64,000 bases of DNA, from positions 4,355,001-4,419,000 of the forward strand of contig CM033406.1 of NCBI GenBank assembly GCA_019426215.1, in the 5' to 3' direction. The DNA comes from Buddleja alternifolia (Eukaryota > Streptophyta > Magnoliopsida > Lamiales > Scrophulariaceae). This document shows, piece after piece, positions 45,390 to 56,333 of the stretch (the stretch's first letter is position 1; each line of letters begins with the position of its first letter). The notes below the pieces were generated by a model. The model saw nothing but the letters and a program-made list of their open reading frames with translations, was not told the DNA's origin and did no database searches. The position numbers and the translations under genes are program-made.

Positions 45390-47027
45390 TGTTAGGTTAA
45401 TGTCCTCAAATGCCACTAGAGGATTAGAAAATGTAAGGACATTATTAAATTGTAATTGTTTTTTATTCTATTAATAAGAAGGCAATTAGTTGTTTACTAT
45501 TATATGGACATTTATATATTGTAGTCATCTATACGTCTATGCACACAAGATTTTACTCTCTAAGGCACTAGAGGAATTTAATACTTGTGTACTAAAATAA
45601 TCTGCAAGTCAATGATGCTCAATTGGGCATTGAAAATCATGAAAACTTGTATGATGTGAGTTTTGATGAAAAAGGTGTCTTTCAATCACTAGGAAGCAGT
45701 AAAGAACTCATATCATAGGTGCACGGATGGAGATAGTGACACTCAGACATGACTCACATCGATTTTGTCGTACGGGTTTCACTCTTTGACAGTCAATGGC
45801 AGAATTGATGAAATTGTAATGGGTGTGTCTGAACTTTAGACTTGAGGAATCGAATTGAAGATATACTTGTGACTTTAGGTTTGTCATTTGAGTAGTTAGA
45901 CCCAATTCACCCTTTGGAGGGGTCAACCTCGAACCACAACCTAATGGGCAAGTAGTAGTCTTAACTGACATCTAAGGTGAGATTCGTTCCCTTGAAAGTG
46001 AACGACAAATTATCCTTTGCATTTATAAGTAAGTTAGATCTTAAAGTATGTGGCCAAATCATTCACTGATTTAAACTTATTAGAAATATAGCATAAAGTC
46101 AAGTGAATGAGTTTGACCTAAAACCATGGCTCTCACTTGACCGAGATAAGAAAACGAAGAGTTTTTATTCACACGGTATTTACAATAGGAAAGGTAAAAT
46201 GATCCAGTCATTTCATCTTATTCAGGTTACAATGTGGACCACTTGACTGGCTAGGTGGAACCCACATTCAATGCAATCCTCCAATTGAATGTGGAATGTT
46301 TAAGAATCACGCTTAAAAAGGAAAAATTGATAGAAAATATGGAATATTTCTTGTGGTAATATTTTAAGTATTGGATACTTAAAATTAATTATTTGAAGAA
46401 ATAAGTTAATTAGTTTATAATTTAATTAATATATTATTTCTTGAAGAAATAAAATTAATTAAATATCCTATCTATTATTTAATTAGATTAATTAATTGGA
46501 TTGAATTAATTAATTAAATGAAGAATTGGACCGATCTCAAATTGGTGCACTAAAAGGCACACCAAGACCAAGTGGGGTGGCCAAGTAGGCATCCACTTGG
46601 GCTTTTTAATACCAAGTTTATAACTTAAGTGATAGAAATATATCACATTAGTTAATACCGAGGTCGTAAGTTTTAATTAACACTTAAGCCACAAGAAAGA
46701 AAATTCCTCCTCTCCTTCTCTCCCGTAGCCATCGGTCCTAGTACCAAGAAGAAGGAGAATTTTTCAATCAAGTTTTTCTGGCGAGACAATTTAGAGGAAG
46801 CACTTTTGGACTGCTCGGATTATCAAGAAATTGGCTGGATTATTTCGCGAAGAAGTTGAAGAAGTCAAAAGTTTGAGTTTCTCCAACCACTTCGCTTCAA
46901 CGGGTAAAGTGTCGATTTCCTTATCATACACACGTCTGATAAAACCCCAGGATTGATCCTGTTATGGGAAAATCAAAATAAATTTTAAAATACCATTTCC
47001 GCTGCGTTTGGTTAATTTTCCCCAACA
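45390..47027 (+). repeat. Copia I 3' LTR
   Basis: This LTR of about 1.64 kb runs TGTTAGGTTAATGTCC to TTTCCCCAACA and is a distant relative of the A-family LTRs. It joins copia J integrase sequence directly, so I was inserted into J or fused to it by deletion; the left partner of any target duplication is lost. Confidence 0.82.
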
Positions 47028-49054
47028 AGCCACACATCTCTTAAATCTTCTTCCAACCACTACTCTACCCTATCGTACTCCTTTTGAAATTTTATACAAC
47101 ACCTTTCCGGATTACTCTCATCTACGCATTTTTGGATGTCTGTGCTATCCCAACATCTCTGCCACTACTCCCCACAAACTCGCCCCTCGCTCGTCTGCAT
47201 GCATCTTCTTGGGTTTTCTAGCTAACCATCATGGCTATCGCTGTCTAGATCTTTCCACCAAAATCATTATTTTTCGACAATTTTTGTTGGATAAAACTAT
47301 TTTTCCCTTCTCCACAGCTCGTCCCATGGCCCCACTCGATGAGTACTCCTTCATTATGCCTGATGACGATCCCATGCCCCATATTCAAACAACCCACCTT
47401 TGGGATGTACCGAACCCACCTATTTCTCCCACTACCGAAACATCATTGCGGCCTCCTCCTCGCCCGGCATCTTCTCAGCAACCTATGACCATTCGCTCCA
47501 AATCCAGCATCGTACGCCCTTGTCAAGTTCTCAACCTCTTTGCCTCTGCTTCTCTTTCCCTAGTTCCTCGTTCACACACTAAAGCCCTTTGTGATCTGAA
47601 TTGGACAAATTCTATGAAAGCCGAACTATCTGCTTTCCATTCCAACTCTACGTGGGAACTCATTCCATACCCGCCTCTTTCTAACCTCGTCAGATCCAAA
47701 TGGATTTCTAGCCATAAATTTCGATCTGACAGTTCCTTGGAGAATTACAAAGCTCGCCTAGTCGCCCAAGGGTATACTCAGCAACCCAGCCTCGACTACG
47801 GTGAAACTTTTAGCCCTGTTGTCAAACCTGTTACTATTTGCACTGTCTTCTCTCTTGCAATCTCGCACCCATGGCCTATCCATCAACTAAATGTTAAAAA
47901 TGCTTTTATCCACGGTCATCTTAATGAAGTCGTCTACATGAAGCAACCGTCGGGTTTTGTCCATCCCTCTTTCCCTAACCACGCCTATCATCTTAAGAAA
48001 GCCCTTTACATCCTCAAACAAGCACCACGTGCATGGTACAATCGCTTTGCCTTTTATCTTTTTTCTTTAGGTTTCACTAGCGACAAGTCCGATACTTGTC
48101 TCTTCATTCTTCGTCATGTTTCACAAACTGCTTATCTTCTTCTCTACGTGGAGGACATTGTCTTAATTGCTTCCTCTTCTTCCCTCCTCACTCACCTTAC
48201 TCATCTGCTCTCCTCTGAATTTTCTATAACATATCTTGGCTTACTATACTACTTTCTTGGTATCTCTGTTACCCGCTCCTCCTTCGGTCTTTTTCTTTCC
48301 TAGTCCAAGTTTGCAAGTGACATCTTAGCTCGCGCGAACATATCTACTTGTAATTCGTTCTCTACTTCTGTGGACACTCTCTTTCCTGATGCCACTCTTT
48401 ATTGTACCTTATCCGAAGCTCTCCAATATTTCACTATCACGCACCCAGACATTGCATTCACTGTCCAACAAGTTTGTCTCTTTATGTACGATCCTTGGGA
48501 ACTACATATGCATGCTCTTAAACGTATTCTTCTCTATGTTAAAGGAACTATCGATCATGACCTTCACCTTCAGCCTTACTCTACCACTTATCTTCTCGCC
48601 TAGTCGGATGCGGATTGAGCTGGTTGCCCAAATACTCGTCATTCCACCTTCGGTTACTACATTTTCTTAGGTTATAATCCCGTTTCTTGGTCCTCAAAAT
48701 GACAATGTATCGTCTCTCGTTCTAGTGTCGAAGTGGAATACCACGGAGTGGCTAATGTCGTTGTGGAATCCTCTGGGCTCTGGAATCTTCTCCTTGAGCT
48801 TCATTGTTTTTTGTGATAGCATCGGTTCCATTTACATGTCTCAAAATCCTATGCAGCACTAACATACTACACATATTGAAATTGACATTCGTTTTGTACG
48901 AGAAAAGGTTGCACTAGGTGAAGTTCGTGTGGTACATGTTCCCTCTGCACACCAATTTGTTGACATATTCACCAAAGGCCTACACTCAACGCTTTTCTCT
49001 TATTTACGAGCCAGTCTCAAAGTTCGCAGACCTCCAGTTTTGACCGCGGGGAAG
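47028..49054 (+). pseudogene. Copia J (different lineage) integrase end, RT and RNase H, catalytically dead
   Basis: The open frame to 48302 covers the integrase C-terminus (HLLNLLPTTTLPYRTPFEIL, FGCLCYPN), the linker and RT; wording such as KWISSHKFR and LLLYVEDIVLIASS suggests an Ale/Retrofit-like lineage, unlike the other copia elements here. The first RT catalytic aspartate is Asn (QLNVKNAF, 47890-47892) and the YVDD box is YVED (Glu at 48151-48153). A TAG at 48303 ends the frame. RNase H follows with stops near 48601, 48616 and 48700 and a frameshift near 48810, ending VHVPSAHQFVDIFTKGL. Gag, protease and the integrase core are missing. Confidence 0.86.
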
Positions 49055-49192
49055 TTTTAAATATATTAGTTTCCATATCTTTTGTGTATCTTGTTACCTT
49101 GTTTGGTAGGTTAGGGTTTCTTATATTCTTGTACCTCTCTCTATATGTTTGATATCAATACAAGTCACCTACGGGTTTTACGTAATACAACA
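49055..49192 (+). repeat. Copia J short 3' LTR (probable)
   Basis: After CGCGGGGAAG comes TTTTAAATATATTAGTTTCC and, 138 bp on, CGTAATACAACA. Such short LTRs of this form are usual for Ale-like copia elements. The first bases are mutated from TG and no second copy is present, so the ends are approximate. Confidence 0.6.
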
Positions 49193-49816
49193 CCCTCGAA
49201 TAATTTACGGCGCTTCTTAGTTTAGAAGAATGATCTGACTCATTCCCCATTTGTAACAAAAGAAAAATCAATTCTACGACATGGATTTTAATTTTTTTTT
49301 TCATTATTAACTAAGGGGATAGAAAAGGAAAATATGTTTGGAAGGTTGGGTTGTGTTAGTTTGCCCTGGGTTTCTGGCCAGAAACGCAGCCCAAAACATA
49401 TGTGGATCTGGGTTATTTGACCAAATAATCCAGATCCATATCTGGCCAGATATGCATTGGTGTTGTCCCTTTTGTGTTCGGAAGGTCAGGCTTCCAAAAT
49501 AAGGCTCGAATTGTAACAATTTGGTGGAATAATTAAATCAATTTCATTTATCCAAATATTTTATTTTTCCTTTTAGTTTATTTATGTTACTTAGAACCTA
49601 TCGAAGTTAAACAAGTAATGATATTGCTTCAATTTAAATTTTAATTTAAAACTAAGTAATGTTGTGTTTCGACTAAATTATGTGGAATCAAAGAATTTTA
49701 AATTTATAATATAAATCAGTTGCACTTAGTTTTTTATGTTCGGTTATCTTGCAGTATTTATTTTGAGTTGTTGTTTCAACTATTAACATGGATATCAAAT
49801 AGACTAATAATGCAAT
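49193..49816. other. Intergenic stretch with a possible foldback element
   Basis: No gene is seen. The block 49337-49498 may be a small foldback MITE: TTTGGAAG (49337-49344) faces CTTCCAAA (49491-49498), and the centre is a long hairpin (GGATCTGGGTTATTTG against CAAATAATCCAGATCC, about 49403-49440) with TTTCTGGCCAGAAA beside it. The rest is AT-rich. Confidence 0.45.
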
Positions 49817-49987
49817 CAGGGACAGAGCCATAAATATAGGTTTTGGAGGGGGGACGCAAATACAAAAAAAGGAGGCAAAATTTGATGTTTTTAGATTTTA
49901 GGGGGATGGAATTCTAAATTCAAAAATTTATAGGGTAAAATATTGAATTTTTCAAAGTTGATCCCCCTCCCAAAGGCTCTGTCACCG
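49817..49987. mobile_element. hAT-type MITE, 171 bp
   Basis: Terminal inverted repeats CAGGGACAGAGCC and (reversed) CGGTGACAGAGCC match at 11 of 13 positions and resemble plant hAT ends (CAGGG...GAGCC). It is flanked by an 8-bp duplication, AATGCAAT (49809-49816) and AATGCAGT (49988-49995), one mismatch. It has no coding capacity. Confidence 0.8.
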
Positions 49988-50150
49988 AATGCAGTCCTTA
50001 AGATAATAGATCCAACTTGTTTTCTCAAACGTAAAATCCTTGAATTCACTCAAAACTGAAAAATAATTTGGATTTGATTTTTGAGCAATAATAGCAAACA
50101 TAGAAGGAGGAGAAGAAACTTGAAAATAGAGAACAAATTATCAAAAGTTT

Positions 50151-50354
50151 GGGGGGGGGGGGGAGAGTTTTTTCACTCTCTCAAACATAGTCATGGAGTC
50201 ATCTCTCAAACATGAATACTTTCTACATGTAATCTTACGTCAATAGGATTCTGCTTTATACTCATAAATAAATTCTTAATTGTTTTTTCAAAAGCCACCA
50301 GTGTTGTGGTGGGGGGATTTTTTGGGATCCCCTCCCATATATATATATATATAT
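50151..50354. repeat. Poly-G run and (AT)n microsatellite
   Basis: A run of 13 G at 50151-50163 and (AT)9 at 50337-50354. The sequence between them and from 49996 to 50461 otherwise shows no gene. Confidence 0.9.
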
Positions 50355-50461
50355 CAACTAACAAAAGTATGTACAAACGCATGGACAAAGTAGGACAGCT
50401 AATTTCGACATGCAACAAAAAAAACTTAGGAGTACTACTCCTTTTACAATTAATTAGAAAA

Positions 50462-50945
50462 TCAAAATGATGGAAGGTTTAATTTATCCATTCTCATTAA
50501 ACCCCAAACAGTTCCCGAAATTCGGTGTGGAATATAAGTACGAGCTTGAAAAGAGGAGCAGGTTTTGTTTGCAAAAAAATCAGCTACGGCATTCCCTTCC
50601 CTAAAGATACGAGATAAATAAGTTTCCATAGATTCCATGAACCGACGAACTTTGTTTCTCAAACCCAACAGCTTCCAGTGGCAATGCTTTTAGTTGAGGA
50701 CAAGATTAACAATGATTTTAGCATCAATTTCAATCCACAACTTAGGAATTTGAAGTTGCAAAGCAATCTCGAGACCTTTCGCAAGGGTGAAGAGCTCGGC
50801 GAAGTTCGATGCAAATCCGATAAATTCTTGAAAAGCAACAACCACCTCTCACTTAGAGTTCCGAATCAACCCTCCCACACCGATGATACCACTAGGCCCC
50901 TTCTCCGCCTCATCGGTGTTAAGCTTAAAAACTTCCTCCACGGGT
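50462..50945 (-). pseudogene. LINE-type RNase H domain (RVT_3) pseudogene
   Basis: On the minus strand from about 50945 the frame shows KLNTDEAEKGPSG, GGLIRNSK, SNFAELFTLAKGLEIALQ, LWIEIDAK and, further on, RIFREGNAVADFFANKT. These are the ordered motifs of the type I RNase H domain found at the end of plant LINE elements and in many stand-alone RNase H-like genes; the D-E-D-D residues are all visible. Two stops interrupt it: TGA at 50849-50851, where Trp is usual, and TAA at 50690-50692. No LINE RT or endonuclease lies upstream on that strand, so it is a 5'-truncated LINE remnant or a gene fragment. Confidence 0.75.
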
Positions 50946-51219
50946 TTAGTCCTTGATATTGCTGCAACTTTCTTTACATATGACTTTTATTGCTTGAATT
51001 ACATTTTAATGTCAATTGAGATATTTTGACATAGTATATAATTTGTTGTGCATATTTAGTTCAATTGCGTGGTGTAAACCCTTGCAAAAGAAAAAAAAGT
51101 TGGTGTGCGTCGCTATTTTATATAATGGTTCGAATATTAAATTATATGCATAATATAATAATTTAGTAAGAATACATAAACAAAAACAAATAAAGGTTTC
51201 CAATATATTATTACTCGAA

Positions 51220-51633
51220 TGATGTGCACCAAAATATACCTAGAGGCACTATGGTAATTACGTGTGTTCCCAAGGCGGGTCTTGTTATCGTTCTAGAAGA
51301 CCACGACATCAAGGAAACTAAACCTGATGGGCTACTATGTAAATTAGGGTCATAGCCCACTATCAGCTCCCTATAAATACCTTAGAGGAACTGGGAGAGG
51401 CTCATTATCTACGCTCCCAGAAAAAGTTCACTGGTTATTGAGAGTAACTCCACAAAAGAACTACGAACTGACTTGATCCCACAAACTTTGGGTACATAAG
51501 CTGCTCGAAGTAACCGAGTGCAGTCTATAACTTAATACATATTTAATCTAGTTTTTTATGAGTTGGATCGGTTCCCTTACCCCACGTGGTCCATCACGTG
51601 ACAGTCACTGTCTGACGATTTTTACCATCATCA
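51220..51633 (+). repeat. K 5' LTR, with two deletions
   Basis: It aligns with the 3' LTR but lacks about 85 bp after CAAGGCGGGTC (a likely slip between GGTC repeats) and 8 bp near 51347. TATA box candidate CTATAAATAC is at 51371-51380. Confidence 0.92.
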
Positions 51634-51927
51634 GATTGGCGCCGTCTTTGGGAACCACAGACTAACCTTGGAGCATGTAGTCTAGAGATCAAGTACGAAA
51701 TATCAGCAATCAGAATGATAACAACGACATGCCAAGTATGGTAGGTGCAGGCGATCAGCATGCACCTTAGAGGAAACCAATAGTGAATCCTCCCCCCCCC
51801 CCCCCCCTTTACAAAGAGGGTAAATGAGATTAAGCGTCATATGCCCCCTGCGGTGGCCTCCGACTGGGGTAAGCACAGCAGTCACATGGAGTCTGAGGCA
51901 TAGAGTGTTACGTTCAGAGCTGGAGAT
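51634..51927 (+). other. K primer-binding site, leader and deleted gag region
   Basis: TTGGCGCCGTCTTTGGGAA (51636-51654) has the form of the primer-binding sites of Tat-type elements. Under 300 bp separates it from the protease, where a gag of well over a kilobase would be expected. The join contains a 16-base C run (51792-51807). No Gag motif is recognisable. Confidence 0.72.
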
Positions 51928-52608
51928 TTGGAAAGCCGAATTTCCTCTAAGAACGAAGCTTTAGTGATCTCAATCACCATCAAGGATTCATGGGTATGCA
52001 AGGTTCTCGTTGATAATGGGAGCTCTGTAGATCTAATCTTCTTCGACACCTTCACGCAGTTGTCGAGTGGGGTAGCCAAAGTCCAAGCGGTGAAAACCCA
52101 ACTCATTGGCTTCCCTAGCAAAGTGGTAAATGCATTAGAAGAGGTGACTTTGCCTTTATCATTAAGTTCGCTTCCTCAGCGTATGACCAAGGATGTGAAG
52201 TTTTTAGTGGTAAAGGCCCGTTTCGAGTATAATGTTATACTAGGGAGGCTGAGCTTGAACCTCTTTCGAGCTGCTATTTCTACCTTTTATTCGAAGATTA
52301 AGTTCCCAATTCCCTGGGGAACTGGGGAAGTCATAGGAGATAAGCGGCTGACTAGGGAGTACTGTTTCAATGCCTTACCTTCACTCAAGAGCAAGTCAAG
52401 AGACTCGGAGCCAGACGTCGAGCGTGAACTCATAGAAATTGACATGGTAGCCCAGGTGGAGGGCAAAGCTAGTAAGACATTAACAGATGATAGCGACACC
52501 CGGGGAGAAGCTACCGAAAGCCTGAAGACAATAGAGTTAGACCGGTTAATCTCGAGAAGAAAACTAAGGTTGGCACTACCCTGGGATCGGCACTTGAGGG
52601 TGACTTGA
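51928..52608 (+). pseudogene. K protease region
   Basis: An open frame of about 226 residues contains the retroviral-type aspartic protease signature in its Tat form, KVLVDNGSSVDLIF, with the second motif FEYNVILGRLSLN. The active-site triplet reads D-N-G where D-T-G or D-S-G would be usual, so activity is doubtful. The frame overlaps the next one (52605) by four bases; in an intact element both would be one Pol polyprotein. Confidence 0.8.
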
Positions 52609-54449
52609 TACATTTCCCTGGCAATAATGTGGATGTGTTTTCTTGGACTATGGGGGACATGGAGGGGATTAACCCCGAGGTCATGACCCACCACCTAAAC
52701 ACCTCCCCGAATGTTCGCCCTGTGAAACAGCGCAAGCGGACTATGGGGAGGGAGAGGAGTCTGGTGGCTAAGGAAGAAGTGGAGAACTTGTTAACAGCCG
52801 AGTACATAAGAGTCGTGCACTACCCCGAGTGGCTGGCCAATGTGGTATTAGTAACAAAACCCAATGGCAAGTGGAGGATGTGCATAGACTTCATGGATCT
52901 AACTAAGGCATGCCCTAAGGATTCCTATCCTCTCCCCCGGATTGATGACCTAATCGACTCTACAGCTGGTTGTGAGCTTTTAACCTTCCTAAATGCAAAG
53001 CAAGGACATAACCAAATATCCCTGGCGCCAGAACATCAAGAGAAGACCAGCTTCATCACTGACCAGGGTACCTTCTGCTATAATGTGATGCCTTTTAGGC
53101 AAAAGAATGCTGGTGCCACTTATCAGAGGCTGGTCAACCAGATGTTCGAAGCACAATTGAGAAGGAACATGGAAGCATATATACATGACATGCTGGTCAA
53201 GAGCAAGAGGAGAATAGATCATGTGAGTGACTTGCAAGAATGTTTCGAGGTACTTAGGCGTTACAAGTTAAAGCTTAATCCCACCAAGTGTACCTTTGGG
53301 GTACAAGGAGGAAAGTTCCTAGGTTACATGGTGAGCGAAAGAGGAATAGACATGAACCCCGAAAAGATCCGCGCCATCTTAGATTTAGCTTCCCCCAGAT
53401 CTAAGAAAGAGGTACAGGAGCTGATGGGGTGAGCTGCATCCCTCAATAGGTTTATCTCGCGATCAGCCGACAAGGGGCCGCCATTCTTCAAAGCAATAAG
53501 GAAAGCCAAAAGCTTTGAATGGGATGCTTCGTGTCAGGTGGAGTTTGAGAAATTGAAGGGATACTTGGTTTCTCGGCTATTGCTCACTAAGCCCCTAGAC
53601 GGAGTTACCCAGGAAGCTGTCAATGCAGTATTGGTTCGAGATAATCATGGGGATCACAAACCAATATATTATATCAGCCGACTACTAAGGGCGGCCGAGC
53701 CAAGATACCCTCTCATTGATAAGTTGGCCCTCGCCTTAGTAGTGACGGCTAGAAAATTAAGGTTGTACTTTCAATCACACCCTGTGGGGGTGCTCACTAA
53801 CCACCTTTTGAAGAGAATACTGTCAAGCCCTGACATATTGGGAAGAATGGTTAAGTGGGCGGTGGAACTTAGTGAGCACGGTATCGAGTATCAGAGGAGA
53901 CCAGCTATCAAACCACAAGTGTTAGCTGATTTTGTCGCCGAGATGATGGAGGACGAGGCCAACTGTTCCTTGCCAACATGGACTATATGGGTAGATGGCT
54001 CTTCCACTAATGCTAGTAGTGGAGCCGGAGTGATCATCGAGAGTCCTCAAAGGAATAAACTTGAATATGCCATAAGATTTAAGTTTAGTGCCTTAAATAA
54101 CGAACCCGAATATGAGGCACCATTGGCTGGCGCCAAGTTAGCCCTCGTTGCTGGCCTAAAAAGGTTGATAGCGTGCAGCAATTCACAGCTGGTAGTCAAC
54201 CAGGTGAATGGAGTATATGAGGCTAAGGAAATGAGAATGACCCAATACCTAGCCTTGGTCCGAGAGATAAGAGAACGCTTTGAAGGGTTTGACCTTAGGC
54301 AAATACCAAGAACAGAGAATGAGGCTGCGGATCAGGTGGCCAAGTTAGCAAGCTCTATAGCCTCCATAAAAAATAGAAAGATAACCTTCATCGCCTCCGA
54401 CAAGCCTGAGGTGGAAAAGGGGCCCTTGAGGTGCTCTGTGTGGAGGTAG
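52605..54449 (+). pseudogene. K reverse transcriptase, RNase H and second (archaeal-like) RNase H
   Basis: RT spans 52605-53432 (EYIRVVHYPEWLANVVLV, MCIDFMDLTKACPKDSYPLP, GYMVSERGI). Motif A has Asn for the catalytic aspartate (FLNAK, 52992-52994) and motif C reads YIHDM with His for the first aspartate (53184-53186). A TGA at 53430-53432 ends the frame. RNase H resumes at about 53460 with a short deletion near 53605. From about 53978 a second RNase H domain follows (IWVDGSSTNASSGAGV, EYEAPLAGAKLAL, SNSQLVVNQV, RTENEAADQVAKLAS), diagnostic of Tat elements; its third acidic residue is Asn (54180-54182). Three separate active sites are therefore damaged. Confidence 0.88.
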
Positions 54450-55686
54450 AGGGGCCTAGCTGAAGGATGAGATAGTGGACTACTTAGTGGCCGGAAGCTT
54501 GCCTAGTGATCCTAGAATAGCCAGAAAGGTAAGGATGAGGGCAGTTCAATTCGTCATTATAGACGGTAAACTGTACAAGAGAGGATTCTCCCAGCCATAC
54601 TTAAAGTGCTTGACTCTTGCCAGGGCCGACTATGTGTTGTGCGAAATACATGAGGGTTGTTGTGGCAATCACCTGAGGGCAAGGCACTTGCTGCCAAGAG
54701 GTTGCGACAAGGATACTTTTGGCCGACGATGCTAAAAGATGCTAAAAACTTGGTGCGAAGGTGCAGGAGTTGCCAAGAGCATTCCAACATAAGCCACCTC
54801 CCCGGGGCTAAGATGCGGCCGTTGGAGAGTATATGCCCCTTTGATATGTGGGGACTAGATATAGTTGGACCTTTTCCTCTAGCCACAGGTCAAAGGAAAT
54901 TTTTGTTGATCGCTATCGATTATTTCACCAAGTGGGTGGAAGCTGAGCTCCTAACTAAAATATCTGGAAAAAAAAGTGATGAAATTCTTATGGAAGAATA
55001 TAATCACGTGGTTCGGGATCCCAAGATCTTTGGTCTCAGACAATAGCACCCAATTTCAAGGAGCAAAGTTGAGGGAATGGTGCCAAGAGTTGAACATAAG
55101 GCAGAACTTCACCTCCGTTAGCAACCCTCAAGCAAACAGCCAGACATAGGTTACCAATCGCACTATTCTACAATACTTGAAGACTAAGCTCGGAGAAGCA
55201 AAAGGGAGTTGGGCGGATGAAATCCCAGCAGTACTGTGGGCATACCATACCAATCCCAGAGTTAGCACCGAGGAGACCCCTTTCAGCATGGTTTTTGGAG
55301 CGGAGGCCCTCACCCTAGTGGAGATTGGTGAAACGAGCTTAAGGATAAGTCAATACAGCCTCGCTGAAAATGGGCGTCGCCAGAGAGAAAATTTGTATTT
55401 CATCACTGAAGTAAGAGATGAAGTCGCTGCAAGAATTGCGACATATAAGGCAAGGATGGCACGAGCCTACAATCGCAGGGTACGCCCCCGAGGTTTCCAA
55501 GTGGGTGACCTAGTGCTTAGGAAAAAAGAAGCTACTGGCCCTATCGAAAAACTGGAGGCCAAATCGGAAGGCCCCTACCAAGTAAGGAAGATAGTAAGCC
55601 CTGGCACATACGAGTTAATGACAGCTGGTGGTAGGGAAGTACCACGCACATGGAGCATATCCGACCTCAAAAGGTATTTTACATAG
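54450..55686 (+). pseudogene. K integrase, DDE glutamate replaced by a stop
   Basis: The zinc-binding region shows HEGCCGNHL and, after a frameshift near 54690, CRSCQEHSN. The core has WGLDIVGPFPLA (first aspartate) and, after another frame change near 55040, SDNSTQFQGAKLREW (second aspartate). Where the catalytic glutamate should stand, after ANSQT and before VTNR, there is a TAG at 55147-55149. The C-terminal part is open to 55686 (WAYHTNPRVSTEETPF, FQVGDLVLRK, GTYELMTAGGREV). Order and spacing are normal for gypsy integrase. Confidence 0.88.
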
Positions 55687-55991
55687 ATTATTTTACTTAT
55701 TGTATATGCTATCTCAATATCCACTAGTTAATAATCAATGACAATGGCTATGGGCTAACTTATATTTAAATTATTGTCTCCACTACTATGTTATTATGAG
55801 GACATCAAATACTTAAACGTATTCATCCACTCAAGTGGAGAACAAATATATTAATACGACCCCTGGGAGCTATCAAGCTCCCATTGGAGGCCTCATAAAC
55901 ATCACACGTGACCCCACTCGAGGTTAACATGGGTGGCATCACCAAAATCCCCCGAGTCATATATAACTCGCCTGAGGAGGGGCGACCCCAT
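55687..55991 (+). other. K region between pol and the tandem repeat
   Basis: Non-coding and AT-rich at first, with CCTCGAGGTTAACATGGG-like words later. No ORF with recognisable motifs is seen. Confidence 0.6.
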
Positions 55992-56333
55992 AATCCCTCC
56001 ATGATACTGAGAGAGATTGAGGACCTATAGAAGGTCTCCCCACTCCCATTATGGATTGAGATCATGCCTCACAATCCCTCCATGATACTAAGAGCTGTTG
56101 AGGTCCTACAAAAGGTCTCCCCACTCCCATTAAGGTTATGGATTGAGATCGTGCCTCACAATCCCTCCATGATACCGAGAGCGGTTGAGGACCTACAAAA
56201 GGTCTCCCCAATCCCATTAAGGTTATGGATTAAGATCATGACCCAAAATCCCTCCATCAATACCGAGAGAGGTTGAGGACCTACGAAAGGTTTTTCCACT
56301 CCCACTAAGGTTATGGATTGAGATTGTGAACAA
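55992..56333 (+). repeat. 87-bp tandem repeat, four units, inside K
   Basis: Units start with AATCCCTCCAT at 55992, 56073, 56160 and 56247; the first is 81 bp and the others 87 bp. Each contains GAGG.CCTA.AAAGGT.T..CC and ATTAAGGTTATGGATT. Tandem repeats after pol are common in Tat-type elements and can seed satellite DNA. Confidence 0.9.

Noticed and set aside
49800..51213. Possible host gene between copia J and gypsy K
   Set aside because: Only a MITE, simple repeats and a broken RNase H domain were found; no intact exon chain.
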